A stretch of 64,000 nucleotides of DNA, taken from the NCBI RefSeq assembly GCF_918797505.1, contig NC_092799.1, forward strand, positions 30,888,597 through 30,952,596. The letters run 5' to 3'. Positions within the stretch are counted from its first letter, which is position 1. Each line of letters begins with the position of its first letter. Both the position numbers and the translations under genes were made by a program. The notes beneath the pieces are model-generated. The model did no database searches and had not been told where the DNA came from. It saw only the letters and a list, made by a program, of their open reading frames with translations. Below are positions 21,331 through 32,515 of the stretch, piece by piece. Source of the DNA: Bemisia tabaci. Taxonomy: Eukaryota > Arthropoda > Insecta > Hemiptera > Aleyrodidae.

Positions 21331-21811
21331 CACTTGGATAATTTTTACCTCCCACTATTCTACGTTAATATAATTGCTATGTAACTTTAATAAATACTCA
21401 ATCGGGTCAAACTCTGGGACCTACCACAATGATATGATCACTTCAGCAGATTCGGATATTCAAGTATCGGTCTGATGAGAATCTATTATAAAGATATTGT
21501 AAGAAGTATAGACGCAAATGCACATGGGTAGCCATTTTCACTTCGCAGTTTTTCTTCGACAGAAAAATGAAGGAATAAGGGAAAAGTTCAAAAACACTGA
21601 CTCGCCAGATTTTTCATCCAATTCCTCTTGAAGTAATAGCTCATCATCTGCTCTATTAGAGTAACAGTGTGAATGTACCTTCAATAAAAGTAGTTTGAAG
21701 GTGAAAATATTTTTGCTACAAACTATCTCCAACATGCTGTCAAGAATTCAAACCACAAAACAGTCATGATGGGAGAGGCTCGTAGCTTTGCCGCCGAGTT
21801 GCAAAGCTGCT

Positions 21812-22063
21812 CTGCCGTGCTAAAAAAGAACGTCATATTAGCCTTCAGACGTTGCTAAGTTTCCTCCGATAAAAACCAAATTTACTGGGAAAATTGCGAA
21901 TATTACTTTCCAAAATTTTTAGACAATTTCGTACGCAATTTAATCTAAAATATCTGAACGTTTCTGGAAAAAAATACATGAATATTTTCAAAAATACATG
22001 TTTTATCAAGAAAAATTTGGCAACTCTCGGATGTTCATCCGGCGTTCTTCCTTAGCACGGCAG
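21812..22063. mobile_element. MITE family B, copy 4, inside foldback left arm
   Basis: Starts CTGCCGTGCTAAAAAAGAAC and ends CTTAGCACGGCAG. TGCT flanks it on both sides. The matching place in the right arm (near 23395) has a single uninterrupted copy of this site, which confirms the 4-bp target duplication and shows that this insertion is younger than the arm pair. Confidence 0.92.
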
Positions 22064-23660
22064 TGCTGCAGGGATACTTTCCATCGACAACTGAAGAATT
22101 TAACTAGAAAGAAACATATAAAAATAACAGCATAACCAAAAAAATGTTGAATTGAAGAATAAACCGCGCGTTTAGAATTGCATGAGCGATGTCGCTGTTA
22201 CTCTGATTTAAAAGAAAGATACCAGCAAAAATTACATTGGGATACAGGGATATAAAATTGGCTTTGTCTCTGAAATAATTAATTTACCTTAGATTGTGCT
22301 TTGAAGTGATACAAGGCAGTAGGTAATTACAAATTTGTGCTTGAGTGTTTGTTCAAATTAAGTGTCATCGATGGAGAAAATTTTATTGAAGTAAAATTGT
22401 GTCCTCGGACCATGAAGCAGTGCATTTGATGACTGGAGCACAACTCACAGGTATAAGGTAACATCATACTGATAACTTGTTAAACGGTCAAGGGAAAACA
22501 CAATAATTATAATTTAAAGCGACATAGAAGAGAAATTACAGAACAGAGGATTTCAATTTTCGAGGAAAGTAGGGCCTCTCTCTCACTAGCTTTTCTGAAA
22601 ATTCTTAAGATTAGCCTTATGACAGTAAAAAAAATGAGCCTTACATGATAATATAAAAAAAAGAGACGAGAAATTGACATAATCATAGCAATCCTTAAGA
22701 CAGGAGGATGGGAAAATATTTCAGCAATGTGGCAACGCCGTTACTTCCCCGCCTCCCACCACTCGTTTGCTGCGTGAAGAAAACAAAAGAAGATGATCGT
22801 TGAGCCAAGGAAGATGGAAATTCCACCCCCGAACCTGTAACGGCCGAGGGGTCGCGGTATTCGCCACTTGGTCTGATCAGTCTTGCTGCCTGCGTATCAT
22901 TAGCGTGTCACCGCTCAGATTTTTCGTCTGTGTTGCTTTAAATTCTATGTATTTATTGTTTTTTCGCTGGACCGTTTAACAAGTTATCAGTATAAACTTA
23001 CCTTATACCTGTGAGTTGTGCTCCAGCCATCAAATGCACTGCTTTGTGTTCCGACGACACAATTTCACTTCAATATTTTCTCCATCGATAACGCTTCATT
23101 TGAACAAACACGCAAGCACAAAATTGTAAGTACTATTGCCTTATTTCACTTCAAAGCAAAATCTAAGGTAAATTAATTATTTCAGAGACAAAGCCAATTT
23201 TATACCCCTGTATCCCAATGTAATTTTTGCTTGTTTCTTTCTTTTAAATCAGAGTAAAACAGCGACATCGCTTATGCGATTCTAAACGCGCGGTTAATTC
23301 TTCAATTCAACATTTTTCTGGTTATGCTGTTAATTTAATATGTTCCATTTTAGTTTTAAATTTTTCAGTTGTCGATGGAAAGAATCCCCGCAGCAGCTCT
23401 GCCGTGGCAAAGCTACGAGCCTCTCCCACAATGACTGTTGTGTGGTTTGAATTCTTGACAGCGTGTGGGAGATGGTTTGTAGCAAAAATTTTCACCTTCA
23501 AACTACTTTTATTATAGTACCTACAATCACACTGTTGCTGTAATAAGGCGGAGGATGAGCTTACTTCAGGAGGAATTGGATAAACTTCTGGTGAGTCTGT
23601 GTTTTTTTAACTTTTCCTATCATCATATGTTTTTTTGGGTTTTTCCCCTTCATTTTTCTG

Positions 23661-24350
23661 TTGAAAAAAAACTGCAAAGTGAGAATGGATATCCATGTAC
23701 TTTTGCTTCTATACTATTTACAATCTTTTTATAATAGATTCTCATCAGACCGAGACCTTGACTCACTGGAAATCAACGATCAGGAGAATTCAAGCTGGCT
23801 GGGATTCAACGATCAGGATCATTCAAGCTCGTTGAAATTCAACGATCAGGATCATTCAAGCTCGTTGAAATTCAACGATCAGGATCATTCAAGCTCGTTG
23901 AAATTCAACGATCAGGATCATTCAAACTCGTTGGAGTTCAATGATCAGGATCATTCAAGCTCATTGGAATCCAATGATCCGGATCATTCAAGCTCGTTGA
24001 AATCCAATGATCCGGATCATTCAAGCTCGTTGAAATCCAATGATCCGGATCATTCAAGCTCGTTGAAATCCAATGATCCGGATCATTCAAGCTCATTGGA
24101 ATCCAATGATCCAGATCATTCAAGCTCGTTGAAATTCAATGATCCGGATCATTCAAGCTCGTTGAAATCCAATGATCCGGATCATTCAAGCTCGTTGAAA
24201 TCCAATGATCCGGATCATTCAAGCTCATTGGAATCCAATGATCCGGATCATTCAAGCTCGTTGAAATCCAATGATCCGGATCATTCAAGCTCATTGAAAT
24301 TCAATGATCAGGATCATTCAAGCTCATTCGGGCGCATTAAAATTCAATGA
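23661..24350 (+). other. 229-codon ORF made mostly of 11-residue repeats
   Basis: After about 32 residues, including a hydrophobic VLLLLYYLQSF stretch, the frame is 17 repeats of an 11-residue unit (NDPDHSSSLKS and variants). Because 33 bp is a multiple of three and the unit has few stops, frames stay open on both strands (a minus ORF runs 23938-24123). I therefore regard it as a by-product of the DNA array. An ATG-started stretch upstream (MSLLQEELDKLL at about 23556, followed by GTGAGT) could be a first exon, but the frames do not join cleanly at the acceptor I can see. Confidence 0.3.
23770..24330. repeat. 33-bp tandem array, 17 units
   Basis: Unit TCNAATGATCCGGATCATTC plus AAGCTCGTTGAAA. 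Each unit centres on the 16-bp palindrome AATGATCCGGATCATT or its AACGATCAGGATCATT variant. In the middle of the array the variant order suggests a four-unit (132-bp) higher-order repeat: units reading LES are followed by three reading LK in the translation. Confidence 0.93.
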
Positions 24351-24466
24351 TCAAGTGAACGATCTGGATCATTCAAATTTGAATGAGCTGACGAAAAACT
24401 CATTCAAATTGAATGATCCGGATCGTTCATTTTTCAATGAGCTTGAATGATCCATTTTTTCTCGGG

Positions 24467-26756
24467 TTGTATTTACGCTCGATCTGGAATGGAATTTTGA
24501 AACATCTGAGTTGATCAGGATCGAAAGCTATTATCAAAAACGTTTATAAAAATATCTAAGGAGAGTATCTAACAGAGTTTAAGTAGCGACTGAGGAAGAG
24601 CATAAGAAACCAAAACCGACGTGGTAGGCGAGCCTCTATTGGACATTTCACCCTGAAAATGGCGAGCATCACAATGATGACAAATCATATTCATTGAACC
24701 GACTGAAAATTGGGTAACAAAATTTTCATCAAAGTTCTGATCATCAATTTTATACTTCCGAAATGAAGAAATGAAACTTTGATTTTCTTTACTAAGAGTT
24801 CTTGCTTCACCAAACGAAGATGCGAAGAATTCTGGAAAATGCGACCACGTTTTGGAGGACGACCGCTTCGGTTATTGAAAATTTCACTCATAACAATTGT
24901 TGAATTTAAAATTAAAATTTGACGTTTAAAAATTATTATTCTTTTAAAAAAATCCTAACTGACGAAGTTCATTTACTAATTTAAAAAAAAAAAAAAAAAA
25001 TCCGAAGAAAAAGGATGAAAAGAAAATGGAAATTAGTAATAAACATATTAATGCACACTGAAAATGAAATAACTAATAGCGTGAAACAATAAACATATTA
25101 ATACACATTGAGAAGGAAATAATTAACAGCGTGAAACGTTCTGATTGGAAATGAGAAAGAAAAATTGGAGGTTATTGACTTGATGAGGAAAAATTGGAAA
25201 TAGGAAGAAGATGGAGCCCATCACGACTTGGGGGTAAAATTGGAAAAGAAAAAACGCGGGAAGATAATATGACGAAGCGTAAAAAACGCGGGAAAAGAAA
25301 AATGTAAGTTGATGGCAGTTGAGTGTTGGAGGTAACTTCAGTTAATGATGATTGTTGAATGAAAACAGCGGATAAAAAAAGACAGCAAATAGTAAAGTAA
25401 GATGCGTAGCAACAAAACTTTTCTGAAAAACAAACAAGAAAAAACCCCTACTTCCCCTCATCCCATTTATGAGTTTTTAGGGATTTAAAAATCGGGGACA
25501 AACCCCAGAAAATAATTTATAATTTTCCCGAAGCATTGAGTACAACACCTTTCAAATGAACCAACGCCCCTCGCAATTAGTACAGAGGTTAATTCACAAT
25601 TTCATTCTATTTTTCAATTTATATATTAGGATATTTGATTGCGATCTGGAGATTTATCCGAATTTTCGAATAAAAAGTCGTCCAATCATCGCCACACCGC
25701 CAACGTAAGGGTGTATTTCCTTTAGAATATTTATTTCCAGTAGATTATTTATTTCCATTATTCCATTGAAAGCCATGGTATTATATGGACACAAGGGTCC
25801 AGATCAAGAAGATCCCACCCTTACGCATAGAAGCGACAATTCATGAAAGTCAAAATTCTCTGCTTCAATGGGAGATCATTCCATACTACTTCATCACATT
25901 CTCTGTGAGGACGATTCGGACAGAAGCCACAGAGGAGTGCATTATTAAATCGAAACGTTCTATAACTTCATTCATTAATGACATTAAAAGTAAATAACCC
26001 TTAATCGAGCAGAAAATGCAGATATTTAAAATCGTAACACCCCCCCCCCCCCTACCCCGGGCATAATAGGAAATATTCCGTCCATACCACAAACTGTTGA
26101 AAACCACCAAATTGTGCTGGGCGCCTGCAAGAACTGGTGAGTTCAGTTCGTTTCAGAAACGTAAGCCCTGTGAATTCAACCAGGAATTTAATAAAACCCT
26201 CCCGAAACCTAAAATCTCGAATATCCTGCCTCATAATTTCATTAATAATGTCGGGTTGATTCAATATTGAGCATTTTATTGTGGCCCTCGGCGCGTCGTA
26301 AAGAGAAAACAGTATAGTTGAGCACGGCAAGCACTGCTGCCGGACTGCTCAAATGAAATTGTAAATCCGTCTTCAATCTTGCGATCCATTTGGGTAGTTT
26401 GGCAACACATGCGTAAGCGCAGGAAGGAACAATTGTCGCAACCGTTCGTAAACCAAAACAGCGTTTTAATTACTCTCAGTAGCAGAGCGTGTGAGGCTCA
26501 CTTATTATCTGTCAATTTACATTGAGCTGGCTGGTGTTACATCCCCGGGGAGAGATTTTCCACAGTTGTCGGCTTGCTCAATGACTGAACTCCCGCCAAA
26601 TTTCGCTGTATCATTTCCATCAGGCGTCTTGGCCTATTCCTCCATTCAAATATCTTATCACGGTTTCATCCGTGGTCAAACGATGGCGAATTCGTCAACC
26701 ACTCTTAATTAAAAGAATACTTTGTTTTAAAGTAGGACATTTTCTTAATCCTGTCT
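24467..26756. other. No recognised gene; short tandem repeat inside
   Basis: AT-rich. A roughly 57-bp unit (AATAAACATATTAATRCACA...) is repeated about twice at 25038-25139. A 66-codon minus ORF at 24691-24891 begins MSEIFNNRSGRPPKRGR, an AT-hook-like GRP core, but shows no further domain. A C-run lies at 26040-26052. Confidence 0.45.
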
Positions 26757-27172
26757 ACACTGAAAAAACATTCTCGGCGTTTTTACCAAGGTCCGTTGGT
26801 ACCTTTACCATCTCACTTTGTTTACCAATTATTGGTAATTTTACCAAGACAGACCGGTGAGCTTACCTAAAAACCGGTATTTTTACTGTTTTTTTCAGGT
26901 AAGAATACCACTTTTATTGGTAATCAATTCCCGGTAACTTTGCCATTCTATCTCGGTAATACTACCACAGTCGATAAAAAATATTGGCGTTTTTACCAAG
27001 GTCCGGTAAAATTACCGAGAAAGTTCAATAAATTTACCGAGATTTCTCGGTAAAATTACCAATTCCATAAATGGTAATTTTACCAAGAAAAAACTGGGAT
27101 CAAATAAAACCCTGAATTCTTGGTAATTTTACCCTTTTCTTAGTAAATACACCGAGATTTTTTTTTCAGTGT
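26757..27172. mobile_element. CACTG-ended element P with GGTAA/TTACC array
   Basis: Ends ACACTGAAAAAA and TTTTTTTTCAGTGT, each next to an inverted ATCTCGG.GT.TTTAC motif; TA lies on both sides. Inside, TTACC or GGTAA occurs about 20 times, often as the palindrome GGTAATTTTACC or GGTAAAATTACC. No coding capacity. Confidence 0.8.
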
Positions 27173-27689
27173 AAGAAAACAAAGTACGTTCTGTGTGTTG
27201 TGATGAATAAATGAAAACATTGAAATAATGATTTCGACACTTAAAATGAAAACCAACTGAATTTCATCGGACATAGTATACTTACCTTCCATGCTTCATT
27301 TTTTTAAAGCAGAAGTGGATTCTTCCTTAGACCTCAGCCTATTTTATACGCTCATCACGGAGCCTTCGGTTTGACACACTGAACGTGCAACCCCGCATCG
27401 TAGAAGAATGAGGGTTCCTTTGCGATGGTTTAATTACCTATTAGCACCAATCGGAATGCAACATCTGCTATGATTCGATCTGAGCCCTGCCCGTTGGTAA
27501 TGGTACGTCATGCAGCGTCGGGTGCGATCTGTGTCGCAGTCATCCAATTTAATAGTCGGGCGGCTGCTGGCTGACGTGCTTCATCCCGTTCCACAATTAA
27601 ATTCGAAAATTGCTCGTTCACTTAGTATAAATACTCACGTTAAATGACAATTTGTCTCTGCGCGGGTTTACATTTGTTTATTTTCCGCA
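27173..27689. other. No recognised feature
   Basis: Unique-looking sequence; no coding frame or repeat that I can support. Confidence 0.5.
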
Positions 27690-27927
27690 CACTGGAAAAA
27701 AAAAAACACATTGGATCTAGAGTCCAAACTCTTGAAAACATTGACAAGAAAAAATACTCTTGGTTCAATCGGATTTTTGCTTGAATCAAAACGAAATCCG
27801 CTTGAATTAAGAGGCTTGGATCTTGATTTAAGCTAGATCCTGATTGAACGTTTTTAAGAGTCTGGACTCTAGATCCAATGTGTGTGTTTTTTTTTTTTTG
27901 TTTTTTTTTTTTTTTTTTTTTTCAGTG
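27690..27927. mobile_element. MITE family A, copy 4
   Basis: CACTGG...CAGTG hairpin with a long T-run before its right end. CA flanks both sides, a possible 2-bp target duplication. It lies only 12 bp from the hAT element to its right. Confidence 0.88.
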
Positions 27928-27946
27928 CAGTTATAATAGGTATTAT

Positions 27947-28581
27947 CAGGCCCGCCACATCCCATCTCGGGCCCTGGTACCAATTTTCTGGCCCGGGCCC
28001 CTAGCCCGGGGGGCGGGTCCGGGGGGCCTCCCCCGGGAAATTTTTGAAATTTCAAATCTATTTGGACGCATTATGAAGCTCTTATGATGGAGATTTTCCA
28101 TCAATTTCTGCAGAATAATTACGCCTTTTTGTTTACTTTCAGCACCAAAAACTTTCGAATTGTTGCATTCAAAACATCTATAATTTTTTTTTGAGGAGGC
28201 AGATGATAATTTTCAATTCTATGGGGAGCCGGGCCCCCCTGGACTCCCCTTTCGTACGTCTACGGCAAGGGAGTTAAGCCATTGAAGTCGAGGATGCCCA
28301 GAAAGGAGCCTCTTAGCATCCGACAACGGAAGAAAATGAAACACAGTTACTAAAAATATCATTCTACATATACTCAAAATCTTGAAAATCTCTAAAAAAG
28401 TAAGAAAAATTTTATAGTGCCCTAGCGTGTTTTTGAAACTTTATTCACCTCTTGCGGAATTTTTAGGGTAATTTTTTCACTTTTCCCTACGAGACAAGGG
28501 TTACACATGAATTCGTAGCGGTTTGTCACGGGCCCGGTCCCGGTACCAAGGACCCAGTATCCCCCCCTTGTGGCGGGCCTG
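27947..28581. mobile_element. hAT-type non-autonomous element N, 635 bp, 8-bp target duplication
   Basis: Terminal inverted repeat CAGGCCCGCCACA...TGTGGCGGGCCTG in type, flanked on both sides by GGTATTAT (27939-27946 and 28582-28589). Eight-base duplications and CAGGx ends are hallmarks of hAT elements. GC-rich sub-terminal blocks (CCCGGGCCC, GGTACC) face each other. No transposase is encoded. ORFs at 27828-28087 and 28422-28610 are by-products. Confidence 0.9.
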
Positions 28582-28589
28582 GGTATTAT

Positions 28590-29303
28590 CAGTTTTCTTG
28601 AATGAGTCACATAATCGTGTTTTGATGCTTGAATCTTTTTGATTAGCTAAAAATAATAAGATCCGTCCAAACAGCAACTTCCTATGTTCTATATTGACTG
28701 AGATATCGCGATTTGATACATTCTGCTTATATTGTCATCCTCCGTGGTAGTGGCACCCTTGGTTTCTTCCACCTTGCCTCCTCCCGAGTTTCACGTTGAG
28801 TAACCAGCGCAAATGTCTCTCTCTCTCCGGCTGATGAAACCAAGGATGTCACTACCGCGGTAGGATTGCGTCATGTCCAGAATTTTTTTCAAGGCGCGAC
28901 ATCATTGATAATATTGAACGTAGAGAACGACCGTTTGGGCGGTTCTCTCATTCTTTTGACTAATTCACACGAATAAAGCAGCAATAGATGCGACTGACCC
29001 ATTATATTTTATTTTGCGATAAAAATAGCATTGCATTCTAATCCTGAGTGTATCTCCGCCGTAAGTAGACGCCCTTGGAAAAATTTAATCCCGTGTATTT
29101 TCTTGCAGAGGACACAGAAACCGTGCAGCTTCTCTCAAACGTCTTGTTGTAAAGTTTAAAATAGTTTTGGGAGTCCTTCAGTCGCCAGGTTGGTATGTGC
29201 AACTAGGATTTTAATTGCCGAACCATAAAACCTCACTGTTTGAGCATTGTTTGTTGCCTTTCCTCCGTCCGTTGGTCTGTCCTCCTTTTTGACCCTTGGA
29301 TTG
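28590..29303. other. No recognised feature
   Basis: AT-rich DNA with no supported gene or repeat. Confidence 0.5.
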
Positions 29304-29541
29304 CACTGAGAAAAAACTATGGCTTATAAACCTATTAGAGGTAAATATGAAACACCACTAATAGTAGTACCTCTACATATAATAATAGCACATATACCTT
29401 AGTTATGGTACGGGGTACCTTAATTAGGTACAGAGACCTTAGTATGGTTCACAGACCGAGAATCATTAGTTTATTTACGACTATTATAGGTGTTCCATAT
29501 TTACCTCTAATAGGTTTATAAACCATAGTTTTTTCTCAGTG
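29304..29541. mobile_element. CACTG-ended MITE Q, 238 bp
   Basis: CACTGAGAAAAAACTATGGC at the left pairs with the right end over about 54 bp with only a few mismatches (through TTATAAACCTATTAGAGGTA). TG lies on both flanks. Internal TACCT/AGGTA motifs repeat. Non-coding. Confidence 0.88.
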
Positions 29542-30119
29542 TGGAAGACATTAATATTTCCAGAGCAGCTTCGCACTTGGGCAGCATTTGAAAACTTAGA
29601 AAGTATCATTTTTAAATTTAAATTTGCTACAGACGCTACATCTCAGCTTCATCCTACTACTAACAAGTTGTATTTTTAACTCCGGCTAAGACATTGTCCA
29701 CACTTTTTCCGATTAAATCCACCGGACAGGTGAGCCCCGCTTTCCTAACTGATTGTTTTGCTACCGAGGAAAATGATTCTTGCGTTTTCAAGGGCAGGAC
29801 TTACTGCACCAAGTATAATTGTACGACATTTCTCGTCGTTACAACCGTCAGAAAGAAACTCCCCTCTTTACGATGAAATCTTCCTATTTGTCACTACTCA
29901 ATTCTTGTGATTTTCAGAATGAATCATTCCATCACCTTAATCTTAATTTCACGTAGCGCAGTAAATCACTTCCTTGACACATTGAAGGCAGTAATTCAGG
30001 GCAACGTAAAACGGCAAAAAAAATGGATTTCCTATTTCAAACCATGAATTTTTTTGCAGCGTGGTGACCTAACTTCAACACCTATCCAGGTGTCCTAGTT
30101 CAGTCGAGAAGACTTCATG
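29542..30119. other. No recognised feature
   Basis: The short ORF at 29694-29876 has no motif. Nothing supported. Confidence 0.5.
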
Positions 30120-30127
30120 ATCTATAC

Positions 30128-30439
30128 TAGAGGCCCTTTATACTGAGAGTCAAGACAACACCCCTTCATGGAGTCACAAATGGGAATAAAGATTACAGAA
30201 ATTGAACGTTTTTTGTAATCTTTGATCGGCTCATTCTCAAATTCCTTTCGCCGTTCCTTCTCTCATTCCGTTTGTTCCTTGCCAAACCCGTAATTCCCTG
30301 GTCCATTCCAGATTATAATCTTTGCAATCGGTGAAAATTTAATCTTTCTTCCCGTTTGTGACACTGTGAAGGCCTAAAATACGAGAACCAATCAGAAATG
30401 GATTCACATTGTCTTGACTCTCAGTATAAAGGGACTCAA
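30128..30439. mobile_element. hAT-type MITE family I, copy 1, 312 bp
   Basis: Ends TAGAGGCCCTTTATACTGAG and ...CTCAGTATAAAGGGACTCAA. The 8-bp duplication ATCTATAC flanks it (30120-30127 and 30440-30447). A second copy of exactly the same length, in the opposite orientation, is at 63412-63723. Confidence 0.92.
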
Positions 30440-30447
30440 ATCTATAC

Positions 30448-31665
30448 TACTTGAGAAGTCTTCCCTTGGACTGTTTCATCATTCATCGAGGACAGGAAGA
30501 TCTGCGTGTATCTACTTAGGGGAGAGCCGTCATGTCACCAGGGACCAGATTTAGCACAGGTTTCGCAACCAAATGAACTACGTGCTTCGCAACTTTCACG
30601 GCTGTGTGCTTTTGCAAGGTGCACGAAGTTCAGTGTTCCTGTCAGACTCGTGAAGAGATGCATTCGCCGAGTTCAGAAACCTCATTTTCATTTAGTTTTA
30701 AAGGAAATCAACAGTGAGATGTACTTCTTCCCAGGTTTACTTAATGTGCTTGAATAAAAATGAGGGGCTTGGAGGACAAGGCGCATAAGTGCAGTTTTTT
30801 TTAAAAAAATTAAGTATTTACGAATTCAACTAAAGCTAGTTTGAAAATATCGTCTGGAAAAAAAGTCAAAACTATAATCCAACTTTAAAACATTAAGAAG
30901 TGAATTTAAATTACCGTTCCGCCATAAGGCTCCATGTAATTTTGAAACTTTAAACACGTATATCTTGAAATAGCGAAAACTGCACCTATGCGCCTTCTCC
31001 TCCCAGCCCCTCAAATGAACGAGCGCATAAAAGCATTATGATTTTAAAGGGGTCCTTATTATTATGGGTAGAACGCTCCTTCTCTGGAACATGGTTTTTT
31101 TTCTAGGGTGGTATTCAATATTTGGTATTATTCAAATTTATTTTTTTATTTATATTAGTGCCACAATATTTTCACATACATTCTTTGAAATCATCGAATC
31201 GTCACAAAGACATAATGTTTGGATAGTAGTGACTTTTATGGATGATAAATACACAAGATGAATAATAAAACTTTAGTCTGGTAGCAATTAAATGTCCTAG
31301 AGACCGGAGCGTTATGAAGTTCGAAAAATGAGAAAATCCTCAATCGGGCTCTCTCTTCATTTTTTCTAATCATTCAGTTCGTTTACTTTCTTTTTAATTA
31401 TCGCTCTCTTCTTTCAATTTTCTTTCTTATTCGGTAATTATCGAAGTCATTATTATGCTCACTCCGACAGAAGGTGTTGGCTGACATCCCAACACGATTT
31501 TGACTAAGGATGATTAGGATATTCTGTGCTTTGTATACACATCACATCCTCTCTCGCTCCAAATAATTATAGTTTTTGGCGGTTTATATGGTCCGATCGA
31601 TCTGAAATACCGTGCTGAGTCAGAGGAACAGACATTTTCTGCAACTGAGTCTTTTTTTTAATTGA
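30448..31665. other. No recognised gene
   Basis: Plus ORFs at 30506-30757 and 31064-31261 (the latter with a hydrophobic segment) match no family I know. No other signal. Confidence 0.45.
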
Positions 31666-31924
31666 CTAGCGAAAATTTGTTTGACCGGACAACCCTTAGA
31701 GAAAAGATTACCTGGACGACCGCTTGAGAGATGGGTACAACGCTGGCTCTCTTCTCCTGAGGATCATTGAATATTTTATTCTTGTTTCCATTGATTTGAC
31801 GAGTCCCTTATTTTAAACGATTTTCAGATTTTTTGATATTTTGATAAACATATGATTTATTGTGCTCGACACTGAATGGCTTGACAGACAGGGCTGTGCC
31901 CTCGTCGTTCGTTGAAGAAGAAGT
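31666..31924 (+). pseudogene. LINE 3' end: last 34 codons plus 3' UTR
   Basis: Thirty-four codons and a stop encode LAKICLTGQPLEKRLPGRPLERW and SSPEDH, matching the C-terminus of the LINE at 11077-11947. The following 3' UTR shares TTGTGCTCG.CACT and GGCTTGACA.ACAGGGC with that copy and also ends in GAAGAAGAA. Same family, far more severely 5'-truncated. The start is abrupt at about 31663. Confidence 0.85.
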
Positions 31925-32036
31925 CAAAAAAACCGTCTGAAATGTTTGAAGAAAAATATTCTCAATTTGCTCAGTAAATACTTTTTGTATTGAAGGAAAT
32001 ATTTCAGTCTGGAAGGTGATATGGCGTTTTTCCTTA

Positions 32037-32303
32037 CACTGGAAAAAAACCACATTCTCTGGGGGAAAAAAAAAACACATTGGATCTAGAGTCCAGACAC
32101 CTGAAAACAATGTCAAGAAAAAGGAATCTTGATTCAATCAGATTTAAGCTTAATTCAAAAGGAAATCCGCTCAAATTAAGAGGCTTGGTTCTTTATTTAA
32201 GCTTTATTCTGATTGAATCAAACGTATTTTTTCTTGTCGATGTTTTTAAGAGTCTGGTCTCTAGATCCCATGTGTTTTTTTTTTGTTTTTTTCTTTATCA
32301 GTG
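32037..32303. mobile_element. MITE family A, copy 5 (left of a tandem pair)
   Basis: The left end is duplicated (CACTGG..., then a second ACACATTGGATCTAGAGTCC), followed by the normal hairpin to TCAGTG. The preceding GGCGTTTTTCCTTA may be a scrap of a B-family right end. Confidence 0.85.
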
Positions 32304-32515
32304 TTGGATCTAGAGTCCAGACTCTTAAAAACAACGACAAGAAAAAGTACTCTTGATTCAATCAGAATCTAGCTTAAATCAAGAACCAAGCCTCTTAATT
32401 TAAGCGGATTTTGTTTCGATTCAAGCAAACATGCGATTGAATCAATAGTTTTTTTTTCTTGTCAATGTTTTCAAGAGTCTGGACTCTAGATCCAATGTGT
32501 TTTTTTTTCCCAGTG
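32300..32515. mobile_element. MITE family A, copy 6 (right of a tandem pair)
   Basis: Begins immediately at the CAGTG of the previous copy with TTGGATCTAGAGTCCAGACT, lacking its own CACTGG leader, and ends CCCAGTG. The head-to-tail junction suggests insertion into, or unequal exchange between, A elements. Confidence 0.85.

Larger units (their letters stand above)
20853..24466. mobile_element. 3.6-kb foldback-type element with 1.5-kb inverted arms
   Basis: CCCGAGAAAAAATGGATC at the left end is mirrored at the right (GATCCATTTTTTCTCGGG). The left arm (about 20853-22535) and right arm (about 22925-24466) match inverted over most of their length, for example TCGATGGAGAAAATTTTATTG against its inverse near 23080. 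The outer parts of both arms are built from GATC-rich repeats, expanded to 17 regular 33-bp units on the right and degenerate on the left. The roughly 390-bp loop has no recognisable gene. Long arms with tandem repeats at the ends are the design of Drosophila FB and Galileo elements; homology to them was not tested. No target duplication was identified. Confidence 0.8.

Noticed and set aside
23556..23600. Possible first exon (ATG...CTG followed by GTGAGT) in the foldback right arm
   Set aside because: No downstream acceptor joins it in frame with the repeat ORF, and the inverted arm makes chance signals likely.
23938..24123. Minus-strand 61-codon repetitive ORF
   Set aside because: It is the reverse reading of the 33-bp array; any repeat unit that is a multiple of three without stops stays open.
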